The notes under the pieces were generated by a model, which did no database searches, was not told the DNA's origin, and worked only from the letters and a program-made list of their open reading frames with translations. Below, piece by piece: positions 43,417 to 52,079 of a DNA stretch of 64,000 nt (its first letter is position 1; each line of letters opens with the position of its first letter). The stretch comes from Arthrobacter_E sp041360795. GTDB lineage: Bacteria > Actinomycetota > Actinomycetes > Actinomycetales > Micrococcaceae. The translations under genes and the position numbers were made by a program. The DNA lies in contig NZ_JBFUPW010000001.1 in assembly GCF_041360795.1 (NCBI RefSeq), positions 1,178,001 through 1,242,000 of the forward strand, given 5' to 3'.

Positions 43417-44817
43417 TCAGATCTTGGCGGACGCGTCCTTGAGCACGGAGCGCAGGATGCCTTCGATCTCACGGAACTCGGCCGGTCCGATGGTCAGCGG
43501 CGGCGCCAGCTGGATGACGGGGTCGCCGCGGTCGTCGGCGCGGCAGTACAGCCCGGCGTCCCAGAGGGCGGGGGAGAGGTAGTCCCGCAGCAGCCGGTCC
43601 GACTCCTCCGCGTTGAACGTCTCCCGGGTGGCCTTGTCCTTGACCAGTTCGATGCCGAAGAAGTAACCCTCACCGCGAACGTCGCCCACGATGTCGAGGT
43701 CCAGCAGCTTCTCAAGCTCCGCGCGGAAGAGCGGGGAGTTCTCCCGGACCCGGCCGTTGAGGTCCTCCTCCTCGAAGATGTCGAGGTTCTCCAGCGCGGC
43801 GGCCGCGGCAGCGGGGTGACCGGCGAAGGTGAAGCCGTGATAGAAGGTGTTCTCCACGGAGTTGAACGGCTCGGACACCTTGTCCGCCACGATCATCGCG
43901 CCCAGGGGGACGTATCCAGAGGTGATGCCCTTGGCCGAGGTGATGATGTCCGGCTCGTAGCCGAGGGCCTTGGAGGCGAAGAAGTCGCCCACCCGGCCGT
44001 AGGCGCAGATGACCTCGTCGCTGACCAGGAGCACGTCGTACTGATCGCAGATCTCACGGACGCGCTGGAAGTAGCCGGGCGGCGGCGGGAAGCAGCCGCC
44101 CGAATTCTGCACAGGCTCCAGGAAGACCGCGGCCACGGTGTCCGGGCCCTCGAAGACGATGGCCTCCTCGATACGGTTGGCGGCCCACTGACCGAACGCT
44201 TCGAGGTCGTCGCTCGGGGCGCCCATCTCGCCGGCGCGGTAGAAGTTGGTGTTCGGCACGCGGTGCCCGCCGGGGGTGAGCGGCTCGTAGAACTTCTTCA
44301 TGTCCGGGATGCCGGTGATCGCGAGGGCGCCCTGGGGCGTGCCGTGGTAGGCGACCGCGCGGGAGATCACCTTGTGCTTCATCGGCTTGCCGCGCAGCTT
44401 CCAGTAATGCTTGGCGAGCTTGAAGGCGGACTCCACGGCTTCGCCGCCACCCGTGGTGTAGAAGACCTTGTTCATCTCGCCGGGTGCGTAGGAGGCGAGC
44501 CGCTCGGACAGTTCGATGGCCGCCGGGTGGCCATAGGACCAGAGAGGCATGAAGTCCAGCTGCATCATCTGCCGCGCGGCGGCGTCGACGATCCGCTGGC
44601 GTCCGTGACCGGCGTTGACCACGAAGAGGCCTGAGAGGCCGTCGATGTACTTCCGTCCGTCGGCGTCGTAGATGTGGTGCCCTTCGCCGCGCGTGACGAT
44701 CGGGATGCCGTCGTTGAGCACCTTGCGGGAGGTGAAGTGGGGCCAGAGGTGCTTGGCCGCCTTCTCCTGCAGTGCTGCGGTGTCGTGCGGTCCCTCAGGG
44801 CTGAAAGGTGTTCTCAT
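43417..44817 (-). CDS. Class III (omega) aminotransferase
   Basis: 466 residues from the ATG overlapping the Lrp stop; a TTG four codons earlier is less likely. It has LWPHFT near the start, GHHIYDADGRKYIDGLSGLFVVN, YTTGGGEAVESAFKLAKHYW, VSRAVAYHGT, VFLEPVQNSGGC, LLVSDEVICAYGR and the PLP lysine in ITSAKGITSGYVPLG. It belongs to the subgroup that uses beta-alanine, putrescine-type amines or taurine with pyruvate as acceptor; exact donor unknown. It is co-transcribed behind an Lrp regulator that presumably senses the substrate. Confidence 0.92.
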   Translation of the reverse strand: MRTPFSPEGPHDTAALQEKAAKHLWPHFTSRKVLNDGIPIVTRGEGHHIYDADGRKYIDGLSGLFVVNAGHGRQRIVDAAARQMMQLDFMPLWSYGHPAAIELSERLASYAPGEMNKVFYTTGGGEAVESAFKLAKHYWKLRGKPMKHKVISRAVAYHGTPQGALAITGIPDMKKFYEPLTPGGHRVPNTNFYRAGEMGAPSDDLEAFGQWAANRIEEAIVFEGPDTVAAVFLEPVQNSGGCFPPPPGYFQRVREICDQYDVLLVSDEVICAYGRVGDFFASKALGYEPDIITSAKGITSGYVPLGAMIVADKVSEPFNSVENTFYHGFTFAGHPAAAAAALENLDIFEEEDLNGRVRENSPLFRAELEKLLDLDIVGDVRGEGYFFGIELVKDKATRETFNAEESDRLLRDYLSPALWDAGLYCRADDRGDPVIQLAPPLTIGPAEFREIEGILRSVLKDASAKI

Positions 44818-45281
44818 CGTGTTCCCCAACCGTATTTCTGTTTCCGGAGTTCGAGATAGACGAACGTCTCCGTGGATGCCACGCCGTCGATGGTCCTGAT
44901 CTGGCTGTTGAGCAGGTCGATCAGATCTGAGTCGTCCTCACACACCAGTTCGGCGAGGATGTCGAACGACCCCGCGCTGAGCACCAGATAGGAGACCGCC
45001 GGGAGCTGAGCCAGGGTGTCGACCACGCGGCGGGTGTCGCCCGTGGTCTTCACCCCGATCATGGTCACCCGGTGGAATCCCAGACTCATGGGGTCCGTGA
45101 CGGCCACGATCTGCATGACCCCGGCGTCCATGAGTTTCTGCACCCGCTGCCGCGCGGCGGCCTCGCTCAGGCCGACGGCCTTGCCGAGATCCGCATAGGA
45201 CCGGCGTCCGTCTTCCTGCAGGAGTTCCACCAGTCGCTTCGACGTGTCATCGAGCTGGAGGGCGTTCTTTCCACGGCTCAT
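44814..45281 (-). CDS. Lrp/AsnC family transcriptional regulator
   Basis: 155 residues from the ATG at 45281; a TTG at 45299 is in frame but CAGAAT 6 bases before the ATG fits a leaderless start. The helix-turn-helix (LLQEDGRRSYADLGKAVGLSEAAARQRVQKLMDAG) is followed by the RAM domain (VSYLVLSAGSFDILAELVCEDDSDLI). It overlaps the aminotransferase it leads, the usual layout of an Lrp-type local activator. Confidence 0.92.
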   Translation of the reverse strand: MSRGKNALQLDDTSKRLVELLQEDGRRSYADLGKAVGLSEAAARQRVQKLMDAGVMQIVAVTDPMSLGFHRVTMIGVKTTGDTRRVVDTLAQLPAVSYLVLSAGSFDILAELVCEDDSDLIDLLNSQIRTIDGVASTETFVYLELRKQKYGWGTR

Positions 45282-45366
45282 AGTCCGATTCTGTGGCAAA
45301 TCTGCCGATTAAGCAACGGAATCAGTTGAAAAATGTTCGTCAGACGATGGAATTCATGGCTTACGG

Positions 45367-46008
45367 TCAGGAACGGTGTGTGTCCGAAGGTTCGGCGTCG
45401 GCCAGTCCGCGGGCCGCGAGGGCGTCGCCCGTCCTCTGGGCGTACGCCACGGTGGCGATGAGCACGGGCATCGCGCGTGCCCGCGGATTCCGTTCCAGAC
45501 CCCGGGCGCGTGCCGCGTCCCGCACCGTGGAGAAGGTGCCGATGAGGTACGGGATGCTGCGCAGCGTGATCGCGATGACCAGCGCGAGCCGTTCCGGATC
45601 CACGCCCCAGCGCTTCAGGGGCCGGGCAGCGGACACCACACCGTCCAGCAGCGCGGGAACGGGGGTGGTCAGGGTGAGGAGCGAGGCGGCCACGATACAG
45701 GCGTACACGTTCGCCACGATGCTCACGGCCTGGGCGGGCCCCAGCTGCCACCACTGGAACGCCAGAACGGCCAGCAGCAGCGGGGCCGGCCCGGCCACCA
45801 GGCGGACCAGCCGACGGCCCCCGAGCCGTGCCGACGCGAACAGCAGGATCATGACCGCCAGGACCGCAAGGGACGCCATCCAGGACTTGAGCCAGAAGGT
45901 GCCCAGGCCCAGGAGCACCACACCGAGGAACTTCAGTCCGAGGGGTGAGCGGTGCAGCCACGAGTCACCGGGCACGTAATCGCCGAGGGGATAGCGCCCG
46001 GTGCTCAT
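45367..46008 (-). CDS. bioN: Biotin ECF transporter transmembrane subunit (BioN, EcfT)
   Basis: 213 residues, four to five membrane helices. SWLHRSPLGLKFLGVVLLG opens it. AARARGLERNPRARA is the conserved Ala-Arg-Gly coupling helix that touches the ATPase. Together with the preceding ATPase and BioY genes (ATGA overlap and 17-base gap) it forms a group I ECF importer dedicated to biotin. Confidence 0.92.
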   Translation of the reverse strand: MSTGRYPLGDYVPGDSWLHRSPLGLKFLGVVLLGLGTFWLKSWMASLAVLAVMILLFASARLGGRRLVRLVAGPAPLLLAVLAFQWWQLGPAQAVSIVANVYACIVAASLLTLTTPVPALLDGVVSAARPLKRWGVDPERLALVIAITLRSIPYLIGTFSTVRDAARARGLERNPRARAMPVLIATVAYAQRTGDALAARGLADAEPSDTHRS

Positions 46009-46712
46009 GAGCGCTCGGCGAGGCAGAGGCGGCGGTAGTGCGCGACGGCGTCTGCGGCGCCGCCGTCGAACACCACCTGTGCGTTCTCGACCACCAGCAC
46101 CCGTTCCATGTCCAGGACCAGTTCCAGATCGTGCGTGGCCAGGACGATCTGCTGGGGCAGGCCGGCCAGCGTCCGGCGGAGGAGTTCGCGGTTCCGCAGG
46201 TCCAGGAGAGTGGACGGCTCGTCGAGGACCAGGACGCGGGGCTCCACGGCCAGGACGCTCGCCAGCGCCATGAGCTGACGTTCGCCGCCGGAGAGTTCGT
46301 AGACGCTCTGATCCGCGAGAGGGAGCAGACCGAAGCGGCTGAGGATCTCCTCGGCCCGCGCGCGGCGGTCCTTGCGGGGCACCGTGCGGCGCAAGGAGAG
46401 CTCCAGATCTTCGCGGCCGGTGGGCATCACCAATTGGCTGAGGGGATCGGTGAACACGAAGCCCACCTCGGCGCGCACCGCGCGACCCTCCCGCCGGGTG
46501 TCCCTGCCGTGAACGGTCACCGTCCCGGAACTCGGCTCCTGCAGGCCGTTCAGCAGGCGGAGCAGCGTGGACTTGCCCGAGCCGTTGGCGCCCAGTACGC
46601 CGATGCGGCGCTCCGCGAGGTCGAGGCGTGGCACGTCCAGGATGGTGCGGGCGGGGCGGTCGTCGTCGGCTGCGATCCGGACGACGACGTCGCGCAGTTC
46701 GAGGGCGCTCAT
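46005..46712 (-). CDS. bioM: Biotin ECF transporter ATP-binding subunit (BioM, EcfA)
   Basis: 235 residues. Walker A GANGSGKST (41-49), Q-loop region FVFTDPLSQL, signature LSGGERQL (140-147), Walker B VLVLDEPSTLLD and the switch histidine in LATHDLEL. A single ATPase of the BioM type, working in the BioMNY complex. The start is the ATG at 46712, 17 bases after the bioY stop; the open frame runs further upstream inside bioY. Confidence 0.94.
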   Translation of the reverse strand: MSALELRDVVVRIAADDDRPARTILDVPRLDLAERRIGVLGANGSGKSTLLRLLNGLQEPSSGTVTVHGRDTRREGRAVRAEVGFVFTDPLSQLVMPTGREDLELSLRRTVPRKDRRARAEEILSRFGLLPLADQSVYELSGGERQLMALASVLAVEPRVLVLDEPSTLLDLRNRELLRRTLAGLPQQIVLATHDLELVLDMERVLVVENAQVVFDGGAADAVAHYRRLCLAERS

Positions 46713-46729
46713 GGAACCGCCGTCTCCGC

Positions 46730-47407
46730 TCAACGCTGCTCGGCGGACGCCGGGGCAGGGGCGCCCTGGGCGGCGGCGCGGCGCAGCAGGATGTCGGGGA
46801 ATGCCCGGTGCAGGGCGACGGCCAGGGGAGCTGCCACCAGGTTCTTCAGGATGTCGCCCGGGTAGAAGGCCAGATCCGCGAGGAACGCGGCAGACAGGGA
46901 CGTGCGCCCGTTGATCATGATGCCCAGAGGGCCGAGCGTGTGCGTCAGGAGCAGGCTGCTCCCGAACGCGGCCAGGAAGAACCACAGGGTCCGGGGCTTG
47001 AGGCGCTTGCGCAGCACGCGGGTGGCCAGGAAGCCGACCAGACCCGCGACGAGCGGGAACGCGATGATGTAACCGGCCGAGGGGCCGGCGAGGACGCCGA
47101 GTCCCGCGCGTCCCTGGGAGAAGATCGGCAGACCTGCCAGGCCCAGCACCACGTAGAGACCCACGGCGGCGATCGCCCGCGGACCGCCGAGCACCAGGCC
47201 CGTGAGCACCACCGCCAGGGTCTGGATGGTGATCGGGACGCCGACGCCCCCGATGCTGATGCCGGGGACGAGTGCGGACGCGGCGACCAGGGCGGCGAAG
47301 ACGGCCACGAGTGCCAGGTCGCGGGCTCCCCAGCGCTCGGCGGAACGGGTGTCACCTGCGGGGAGGGGCGTCTGCTCGGTCACGGTTTCCTCTTTCAGCT
47401 GTGCCAT
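46730..47407 (-). CDS. bioY: Biotin transporter substrate-binding subunit BioY
   Basis: 225 residues from the ATG at 47407, which has GGTGGAG close upstream and TAAGGT 7 bases before it. Six membrane helices with GVGVPITIQTLAVVLTGLVLGG, GLPIFSQGRAGLGVLAGPSAGYIIAFP and FYPGDILKNLVAA, the biotin-binding S-component landmarks. Gene order Y-M-N is typical of actinobacteria. I found no convincing biotin-repressor palindrome upstream. Confidence 0.94.
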   Translation of the reverse strand: MAQLKEETVTEQTPLPAGDTRSAERWGARDLALVAVFAALVAASALVPGISIGGVGVPITIQTLAVVLTGLVLGGPRAIAAVGLYVVLGLAGLPIFSQGRAGLGVLAGPSAGYIIAFPLVAGLVGFLATRVLRKRLKPRTLWFFLAAFGSSLLLTHTLGPLGIMINGRTSLSAAFLADLAFYPGDILKNLVAAPLAVALHRAFPDILLRRAAAQGAPAPASAEQR

Positions 47408-47640
47408 GCGCTCCACCTTAGAACCGCGGAATCGGGCCATTTTTGTGGGCTTCCTCTAAGGGAATCGGGAACGGGTCGTTGGATTCCACAGTGCGTGCGG
47501 GAGAGGCCGGACGAAGCGGCGTGAAGGGCGTGAGACAGGAGCCGGTAGAATCGATGAGGCCCCTCCCGCACTCCTGGTGTGTCGTGTCCGTCGTGGACAC
47601 CGAATCGGCCACTCCCACGCACCCTTCGGAAGGCACTCTC

Positions 47641-49242
47641 GTGATCAGCGTCCAAGACCTCGAATTGCGCGCTGGCGCGCGCCTGCTCATGGACCAGGTG
47701 ACGTTCCGCATCGACAAGGGTGACAAGATCGGCCTGGTCGGCCGCAACGGCGCCGGCAAGACCACCCTGACCCGCGTCCTCGCAGGCGAGGGCGTTCCGG
47801 CCGGTGGCACTGTGACGAGCGCCGGCGAGATCGGCTACCTGCCGCAGGACCCCCGCACGCCGGACATGGAGCAGCTCGCCCGGGACCGGATCCTCTCGGC
47901 CCGCGGCCTCGACGTCATCACGCGCAAGCTCAAGAAGGCGCAGGAGGAGATGGCCAGCGAGGACGAGGCCGTGCACCGCAAGGCCATGAACCGGTACGAC
48001 CGTCTGGAAGCCGAGTTCCTGGCCGGAGGCGGATACGCCGCCGAGTCCGAGGCCGCCACGATCTCCGCGAACCTGGCCCTGCCTGAGCGCATCCTCAACC
48101 AGCCGCTCAAGACGCTCTCCGGCGGTCAGCGCCGTCGCGTCGAGCTGGCCCGCATCCTGTTCTCCGGTGCGGACACCATGCTGCTGGATGAGCCCACCAA
48201 CCACCTCGACGCCGACTCGATCGCCTGGCTGCGGGACTTCCTCAAGAGCCATCAGGGCGGCCTGATCGTGATCAGCCACGACGTGGAGCTCCTCGAGGCG
48301 ACCGTCAACAAGGTCTACCACCTCGACGCGAACCGTTCGACGATCGACTACTACAACATGGGCTGGAAGCGCTATCTCCAGCAGCGCGAGACGGACGAGC
48401 GCGCCCGCCGTCGCGAGCGTGCGAATGCCGAGAAGAAGGCCTCCGTCCTGCTCGATCAGGCCAACAAGATGCGCGCCAAGGCCTCCAAGGCCACGGCCGC
48501 GCAGAACATGATCAAGCGCGCCGAGCGGATGCTGGGTGGCCTGGAGGACGTGCGCGCCGCGGACCGCGTGGCCGCGCTGCGCTTCCCCGAGCCCGCGCCC
48601 TGTGGCAAGACCCCGTTGACCGCGGAGGGCCTGAGCAAGTCGTACGGCTCGCTGGAGATCTTCACGGATGTGGACCTGGCCATCGACCGCGGCTCCCGCG
48701 TCGTGGTGCTCGGACTGAACGGCGCCGGCAAGACGACGCTCCTGCGCATGCTCGCCGGCGTCGACGCGCCGGACACGGGCGAGGTCATCGCCGGCCACGG
48801 GCTCAAGATCGGCTATTACGCCCAGGAACACGAGACGCTCGACCACGACCGGACGGTCCTGGAGAACATGCGGTCCGCCGCGCCGCAGCACATGACCGAC
48901 ACCGAGGTGCGCAGCATCCTCGGCTCGTTCCTGTTCGTGGGCGACGACGTCGACAAGCCGGCCGGTGTGCTCTCCGGTGGAGAGAAGACGCGTCTGGCCC
49001 TGGCGACCATCGTGGCGTCCAGCGCCAATGTGCTGCTCCTCGATGAGCCCACCAACAACCTGGACCCGGCCAGCCGCGCCGAGATCCTCGGCGCCCTCGC
49101 CAACTACCAGGGCGCCGTCGTGCTGGTCTCCCACGATGAGGGTGCGGTCGAGGCCCTCAACCCGGAGCGCGTCGTGCTGCTCCCGGACGGTGTCGAGGAC
49201 CTCTGGAACGCCGACTACCTGGACCTGATCACGCTCGCCTGA
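47641..49242 (+). CDS. ABC-F family ATPase (ribosome-associated or antibiotic-protection type)
   Basis: 533 residues from a GTG with GGAAGG 7 bases upstream; the frame is open further back, so an N-terminus longer by up to about 30 residues cannot be excluded. Two ABC domains: GLVGRNGAGKTTLTR, KTLSGGQRRRVELAR and LLDEPTNHLDADS; then GLNGAGKTTLLRM, GVLSGGEKTRLALA and LLDEPTNNLDPAS. Between them is a basic linker (RETDERARRRERANAEKK...). No membrane segments. Both Walker B sites end in catalytic Glu. ABC-F proteins act on the ribosomal E/P site. A 6-base hairpin (47584-47600) lies in its leader. Confidence 0.92.
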   Translation: MISVQDLELRAGARLLMDQVTFRIDKGDKIGLVGRNGAGKTTLTRVLAGEGVPAGGTVTSAGEIGYLPQDPRTPDMEQLARDRILSARGLDVITRKLKKAQEEMASEDEAVHRKAMNRYDRLEAEFLAGGGYAAESEAATISANLALPERILNQPLKTLSGGQRRRVELARILFSGADTMLLDEPTNHLDADSIAWLRDFLKSHQGGLIVISHDVELLEATVNKVYHLDANRSTIDYYNMGWKRYLQQRETDERARRRERANAEKKASVLLDQANKMRAKASKATAAQNMIKRAERMLGGLEDVRAADRVAALRFPEPAPCGKTPLTAEGLSKSYGSLEIFTDVDLAIDRGSRVVVLGLNGAGKTTLLRMLAGVDAPDTGEVIAGHGLKIGYYAQEHETLDHDRTVLENMRSAAPQHMTDTEVRSILGSFLFVGDDVDKPAGVLSGGEKTRLALATIVASSANVLLLDEPTNNLDPASRAEILGALANYQGAVVLVSHDEGAVEALNPERVVLLPDGVEDLWNADYLDLITLA

Positions 49243-49295
49243 GCTGAGCTGAGCTGAGCTGAGCCGAGCAGAACCGAACAGAGCCGAGCAGAACA
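49241..49295 (+). repeat. Degenerate pentanucleotide tandem repeat
   Basis: Four exact GAGCT units (49241-49260) followed by related five-base units (GAGCC, GAGCA, GAACC, GAACA, GAGCC, GAGCA, GAACA) begin inside the ABC-F stop codon and run to the terminator. Confidence 0.85.
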
Positions 49296-49298
49296 GCG

Positions 49299-49330
49299 GA
49301 GGGCCCCACGGATGACTCCGTGGGGCCCTC
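49299..49330. terminator. Bidirectional hairpin terminator
   Basis: 14-base perfect stem (49299-49312 with 49317-49330) with TGAC loop, between the convergent ABC-F and SURF1 genes. Confidence 0.85.
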
Positions 49331-49373
49331 TGCGGTTCCGGGGGTCAGGCGACGCGGACGTCCGAGTCGTCGC

Positions 49374-50363
49374 CTACTTGAACCCCTGCGCGTCGAGGAT
49401 CGCGTCTTCCTCGTCCTCGGCGCTGCGGCGTCCGGCGGCACGCCGTTCGGCGGTCTTGCGCTCGGCGTTCTTGCGGTTCTGACGCCAGTACTTCGCCGCG
49501 GTGTGCGACGACGGCGGCACGGCGCCCGCGCCCGCCGCCGACTCTGCACCGTGCTCGCCACCGTCCTGGCCGCCGTCGTCGGGTGCCTCACCGGCCGCTG
49601 CGGCGGCTCGCGCGAGCTCGGCGTCCTCCGCATCCAGGGCGTCGTTCTTGGCCTGCTGACGGGCGGCGTAGCCGAAGCCGAGGATCATGAGCACGCCGAA
49701 GGCGAACCACTGGAGTGAGTACGAGAGGTGCGTGCCCTCATCCGTGTCCGGCATCGGCAGCTGCATCGGGGCCACGGCGGGTGCGGGGGACTCGGACGCC
49801 ATGCGGCCGTAGGCGCCCGTGAGGAGCGGGTACTTCACCTGGCTCGCGAACTGGTTCAGGTCGATCGAGGCGATCTGCCCGGACGGCGCCCCACGGTCCA
49901 GGGCCGGCTCAGAGGGCCGCAGCCGCACCACCACGGTCACGTCGCCGCGGGGCGCGTCCGGGATCGAGTCCGGCCGGCCGTTCTCCTTGTTGCCGATGGG
50001 GAGGAAGCCGCGGTCCACGATCACGGTGTCGCCGGAATTGACCCGGAACGGCACCAGCACCTGATATCCGGGCTGTCCGTTGAGGGTCCGGTTCCGCACG
50101 ATCAGCTGGTCCTGCGGCAGGTACGTTCCATGGAGCTTCACCTGCGACCACTCGCGGGCGGTGTCCATGTGCTCGAACAGCGGCTTCGCCTGGGCGAACG
50201 CCACCGGAGCGGAGTTGTAGTTGGTGACGATCCGGTTGATGTTGGCCTGGGTTTCGGCCCGGCGGTCCATCTGCCAGCGGCCCAGGAGCACGCACGCGAT
50301 CGCGAAGACGATGGCCAGGACGAAGTACCCCATCCAGCGGCGGGAGAAGAGGAAACGGTACAT
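49374..50363 (-). CDS. SURF1 family cytochrome oxidase assembly protein
   Basis: 329 residues. Two membrane helices flank a periplasmic domain: RRWMGYFVLAIVFAIACVLLGRWQMDRR at the start and LSYSLQWFAFGVLMILGFGYAAR near residue 230. The conserved LGRWQ, LNGQPGYQVLVPF, VDRGFLP and HLSYSLQWFAFG of SURF1 are present. The C-terminal 90 residues are charged and low-complexity (alanine/glycine/glutamate, then an Arg-rich run), an extension common in actinobacteria. Role: assembly or haem insertion of cytochrome c oxidase. It begins directly after the small zinc-ribbon-like gene. Confidence 0.93.
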   Translation of the reverse strand: MYRFLFSRRWMGYFVLAIVFAIACVLLGRWQMDRRAETQANINRIVTNYNSAPVAFAQAKPLFEHMDTAREWSQVKLHGTYLPQDQLIVRNRTLNGQPGYQVLVPFRVNSGDTVIVDRGFLPIGNKENGRPDSIPDAPRGDVTVVVRLRPSEPALDRGAPSGQIASIDLNQFASQVKYPLLTGAYGRMASESPAPAVAPMQLPMPDTDEGTHLSYSLQWFAFGVLMILGFGYAARQQAKNDALDAEDAELARAAAAAGEAPDDGGQDGGEHGAESAAGAGAVPPSSHTAAKYWRQNRKNAERKTAERRAAGRRSAEDEEDAILDAQGFK

Positions 50364-50654
50364 CTAGGCCGGCGCTCCTGGCGTGTCGGGATCCGTGGTC
50401 GGTTCGGGAGTCGGATCGAACGGCACGGTCTCCTTCCAGAAGGACCGCTGGCGGAGGTAGTCCTCCAGCCAGTCGCGGTGCTCCGGGCAGGCGAGCCAGA
50501 TCTTCCGGCGTTCCCGCGTGTGGATCTTCGGATTGTTCCAGAGCACCTGCCAGGCGGCGGGAGTGCGGCAGCCCTTGCGGGAGCAGATGGCCTCCGGGGC
50601 GGCTTGAGCGCTCCGGCCCGTGCCGGCCTGGCTCAAGGCGTCGAAGAAGCTCAT
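50364..50654 (-). CDS. Small Cys-rich protein of the SURF1 locus
   Basis: 96 residues. CSRKGCRTPAAWQVLWNNP followed by CPEHRDWLEDYLRQRSFW gives a Cys-x4-Cys ... Cys-x2-His pattern that could bind one zinc ion. The tail is proline/threonine-rich. Known only as a conserved actinobacterial hypothetical next to SURF1, as far as I recall. Its stop abuts the SURF1 ATG and its start overlaps the DUF3099 gene, so all three are one transcript. Confidence 0.78.
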   Translation of the reverse strand: MSFFDALSQAGTGRSAQAAPEAICSRKGCRTPAAWQVLWNNPKIHTRERRKIWLACPEHRDWLEDYLRQRSFWKETVPFDPTPEPTTDPDTPGAPA

Positions 50655-51139
50655 GCGGCGTCTCCCTGCCGCGGGGTCGGGCGCTCGGTAGGGTCGGCCG
50701 GTTCAGCCGACGGAGACTGCTCGACGATCTCGCCCTGGATGATCACTCCAGCATCCCCGTCCTCGCCCGGGGACGAGGCGGTGTCCTCCGAAATGTCGTC
50801 GCCCGGTTCCGTGGCTTCGGCCGGAAGGGCGGCCTGGAGCGGCATGCCGAGCAGGTGGTCGCTGGGGGTTTCCGCCTTGTCCCCGCCATTGGCGATGATC
50901 ACGGCGAACCACGGAAGGAAGACCGCACCGGCGACGGCGATGAGTTTGAACCAGCCGTCCAGCACGAACAAGAGTCCGAGGCAGACCATGCGGATGCCCA
51001 TGGCGACGGCGTACTTGATCATCCGGGAGCGGATCTCATCGGAATGCGCGGCACCGGCGTCGGTGATGCTCACGACCTCGGCGTTCTGGGCCGACTTGGG
51101 GTGCCGGCCTCCGCCTTGCTGGTTCGTCACGGTTCTCAC
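50651..51139 (-). CDS. DUF3099-type membrane protein
   Basis: 162 residues from a GTG with GGAG about 6 bases upstream. VVSITDAGAAHSDEIRSRMIKYAVAMGIRMVCL followed by FVLDGWFKLIAVAGAVFLPWFAVIIANGG is the DUF3099 signature with two membrane helices. The C-terminal 60 residues are acidic and disordered-looking. Role unknown; conserved beside SURF1 and divergent from fabG in actinobacteria. Confidence 0.82.
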   Translation of the reverse strand: MRTVTNQQGGGRHPKSAQNAEVVSITDAGAAHSDEIRSRMIKYAVAMGIRMVCLGLLFVLDGWFKLIAVAGAVFLPWFAVIIANGGDKAETPSDHLLGMPLQAALPAEATEPGDDISEDTASSPGEDGDAGVIIQGEIVEQSPSAEPADPTERPTPRQGDAA

Positions 51140-51222
51140 TCACGCTCCAATATGCTTCACATCCATTCTCGCACCGTGTGCCATGAGCCCAAAAACGAGC
51201 GGACCGATAGGATGCAATCCGT

Positions 51223-51262
51223 ATCGAATGACGTTTCGATGGATGAGTGTCGAATCATCGAA
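51223..51262 (+). promoter_or_regulatory. Candidate operator upstream of fabG
   Basis: ATCGAA-TGACGT-TTCGAT (51223-51240) is a perfect 6-6-6 inverted repeat; ATCGAA occurs again at 51257-51262 inside TCATCGAATGA. It lies 27-66 bases before the fabG ATG and could bind a fatty-acid-synthesis regulator. Confidence 0.5.
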
Positions 51263-51288
51263 TGATGAGTATGGAAGCGAGAGCGTGC

Positions 51289-52014
51289 ATGAGCGAGCAG
51301 AGCACCACGGGCCGCAGCGTCCTGGTCACCGGCGGGAACCGGGGCATCGGACTGGCCATCGCCCAGGAGTTCCTGGCCAATGGTGACAAGGTCGCGGTGA
51401 CGTACCGGACCGCCACGGAGCTGCCCGAGGGGATCCTCGGAGTCCAGGCGGACGTCACCGACGAGGCCTCCCTCGATGCCGCGTTCAAGCAGGTGGAAGA
51501 GGCTCACGGTCCCGTGGAGGTCCTGGTCGCCAACGCAGGCATCACCAAGGACACGCTGCTGCTCCGCATGAGCGAGGACGACTTCACCTCCGTGCTCGAC
51601 ACCAACCTCACCGGCTCCTTCCGCGTGCTCAGGCGCGCCATCAAGGGCATGATCCGCCTGCGCAAGGGCCGTGTGGTGTTCATCTCCTCCGTGGTCGGCC
51701 TGTACGGCTCGCCCGGGCAGATCAACTACTCGGCCTCCAAGTCCGGCCTGGTCGGCATGGCCCGCTCGCTGACCCGTGAACTCGGCTCGCGCGGCATCAC
51801 CGCGAACGTGGTGGCCCCCGGCTTCATCAACACGGACATGACGGCCGAGCTCCCCGAGGAGACCCAGAAAAACTACCTCTCCACCATCCCGGCCGGCCGC
51901 TTCGCCGAGGCCGAGGAAGTGGCACGCGTGGTCCGCTGGATCTCCAGCGATGAAGCCGCCTACATCTCCGGCGCCGTGATCCCGGTGGACGGCGGCCTGG
52001 GCATGGGTCACTGA
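51289..52014 (+). CDS. fabG: 3-oxoacyl-[ACP] reductase FabG (MabA-like)
   Basis: 241 residues from the ATG at 51289 with a GAGAG site; an in-frame ATG at 51262 is possible. SDR motifs TGGNRGIGLAIA, NAGI, FISSVVGLYGSPGQINYSASK and NVVAPGFINTDMT, the last typical of FabG. Reduces beta-ketoacyl-ACP in type II fatty acid synthesis. It is followed after 65 bases by a second SDR with an enoyl-reductase-type active site, the same order as mabA-inhA in mycobacteria. Confidence 0.92.
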   Translation: MSEQSTTGRSVLVTGGNRGIGLAIAQEFLANGDKVAVTYRTATELPEGILGVQADVTDEASLDAAFKQVEEAHGPVEVLVANAGITKDTLLLRMSEDDFTSVLDTNLTGSFRVLRRAIKGMIRLRKGRVVFISSVVGLYGSPGQINYSASKSGLVGMARSLTRELGSRGITANVVAPGFINTDMTAELPEETQKNYLSTIPAGRFAEAEEVARVVRWISSDEAAYISGAVIPVDGGLGMGH

Positions 52015-52079
52015 CCCCTCACGTCTTCCGCTTCACGCGATTCCCCCTGAATTTTCTTCCCTGATTCCAAGGAGCACTT

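Noticed and set aside
47408..47500. GGAATC...GATTCC inverted repeat before bioY as a biotin-repressor site
   Set aside because: Arms of only 6 bases with a gap of about 18, no match to BioQ- or BirA-type operators I know, and position is not over an obvious promoter.
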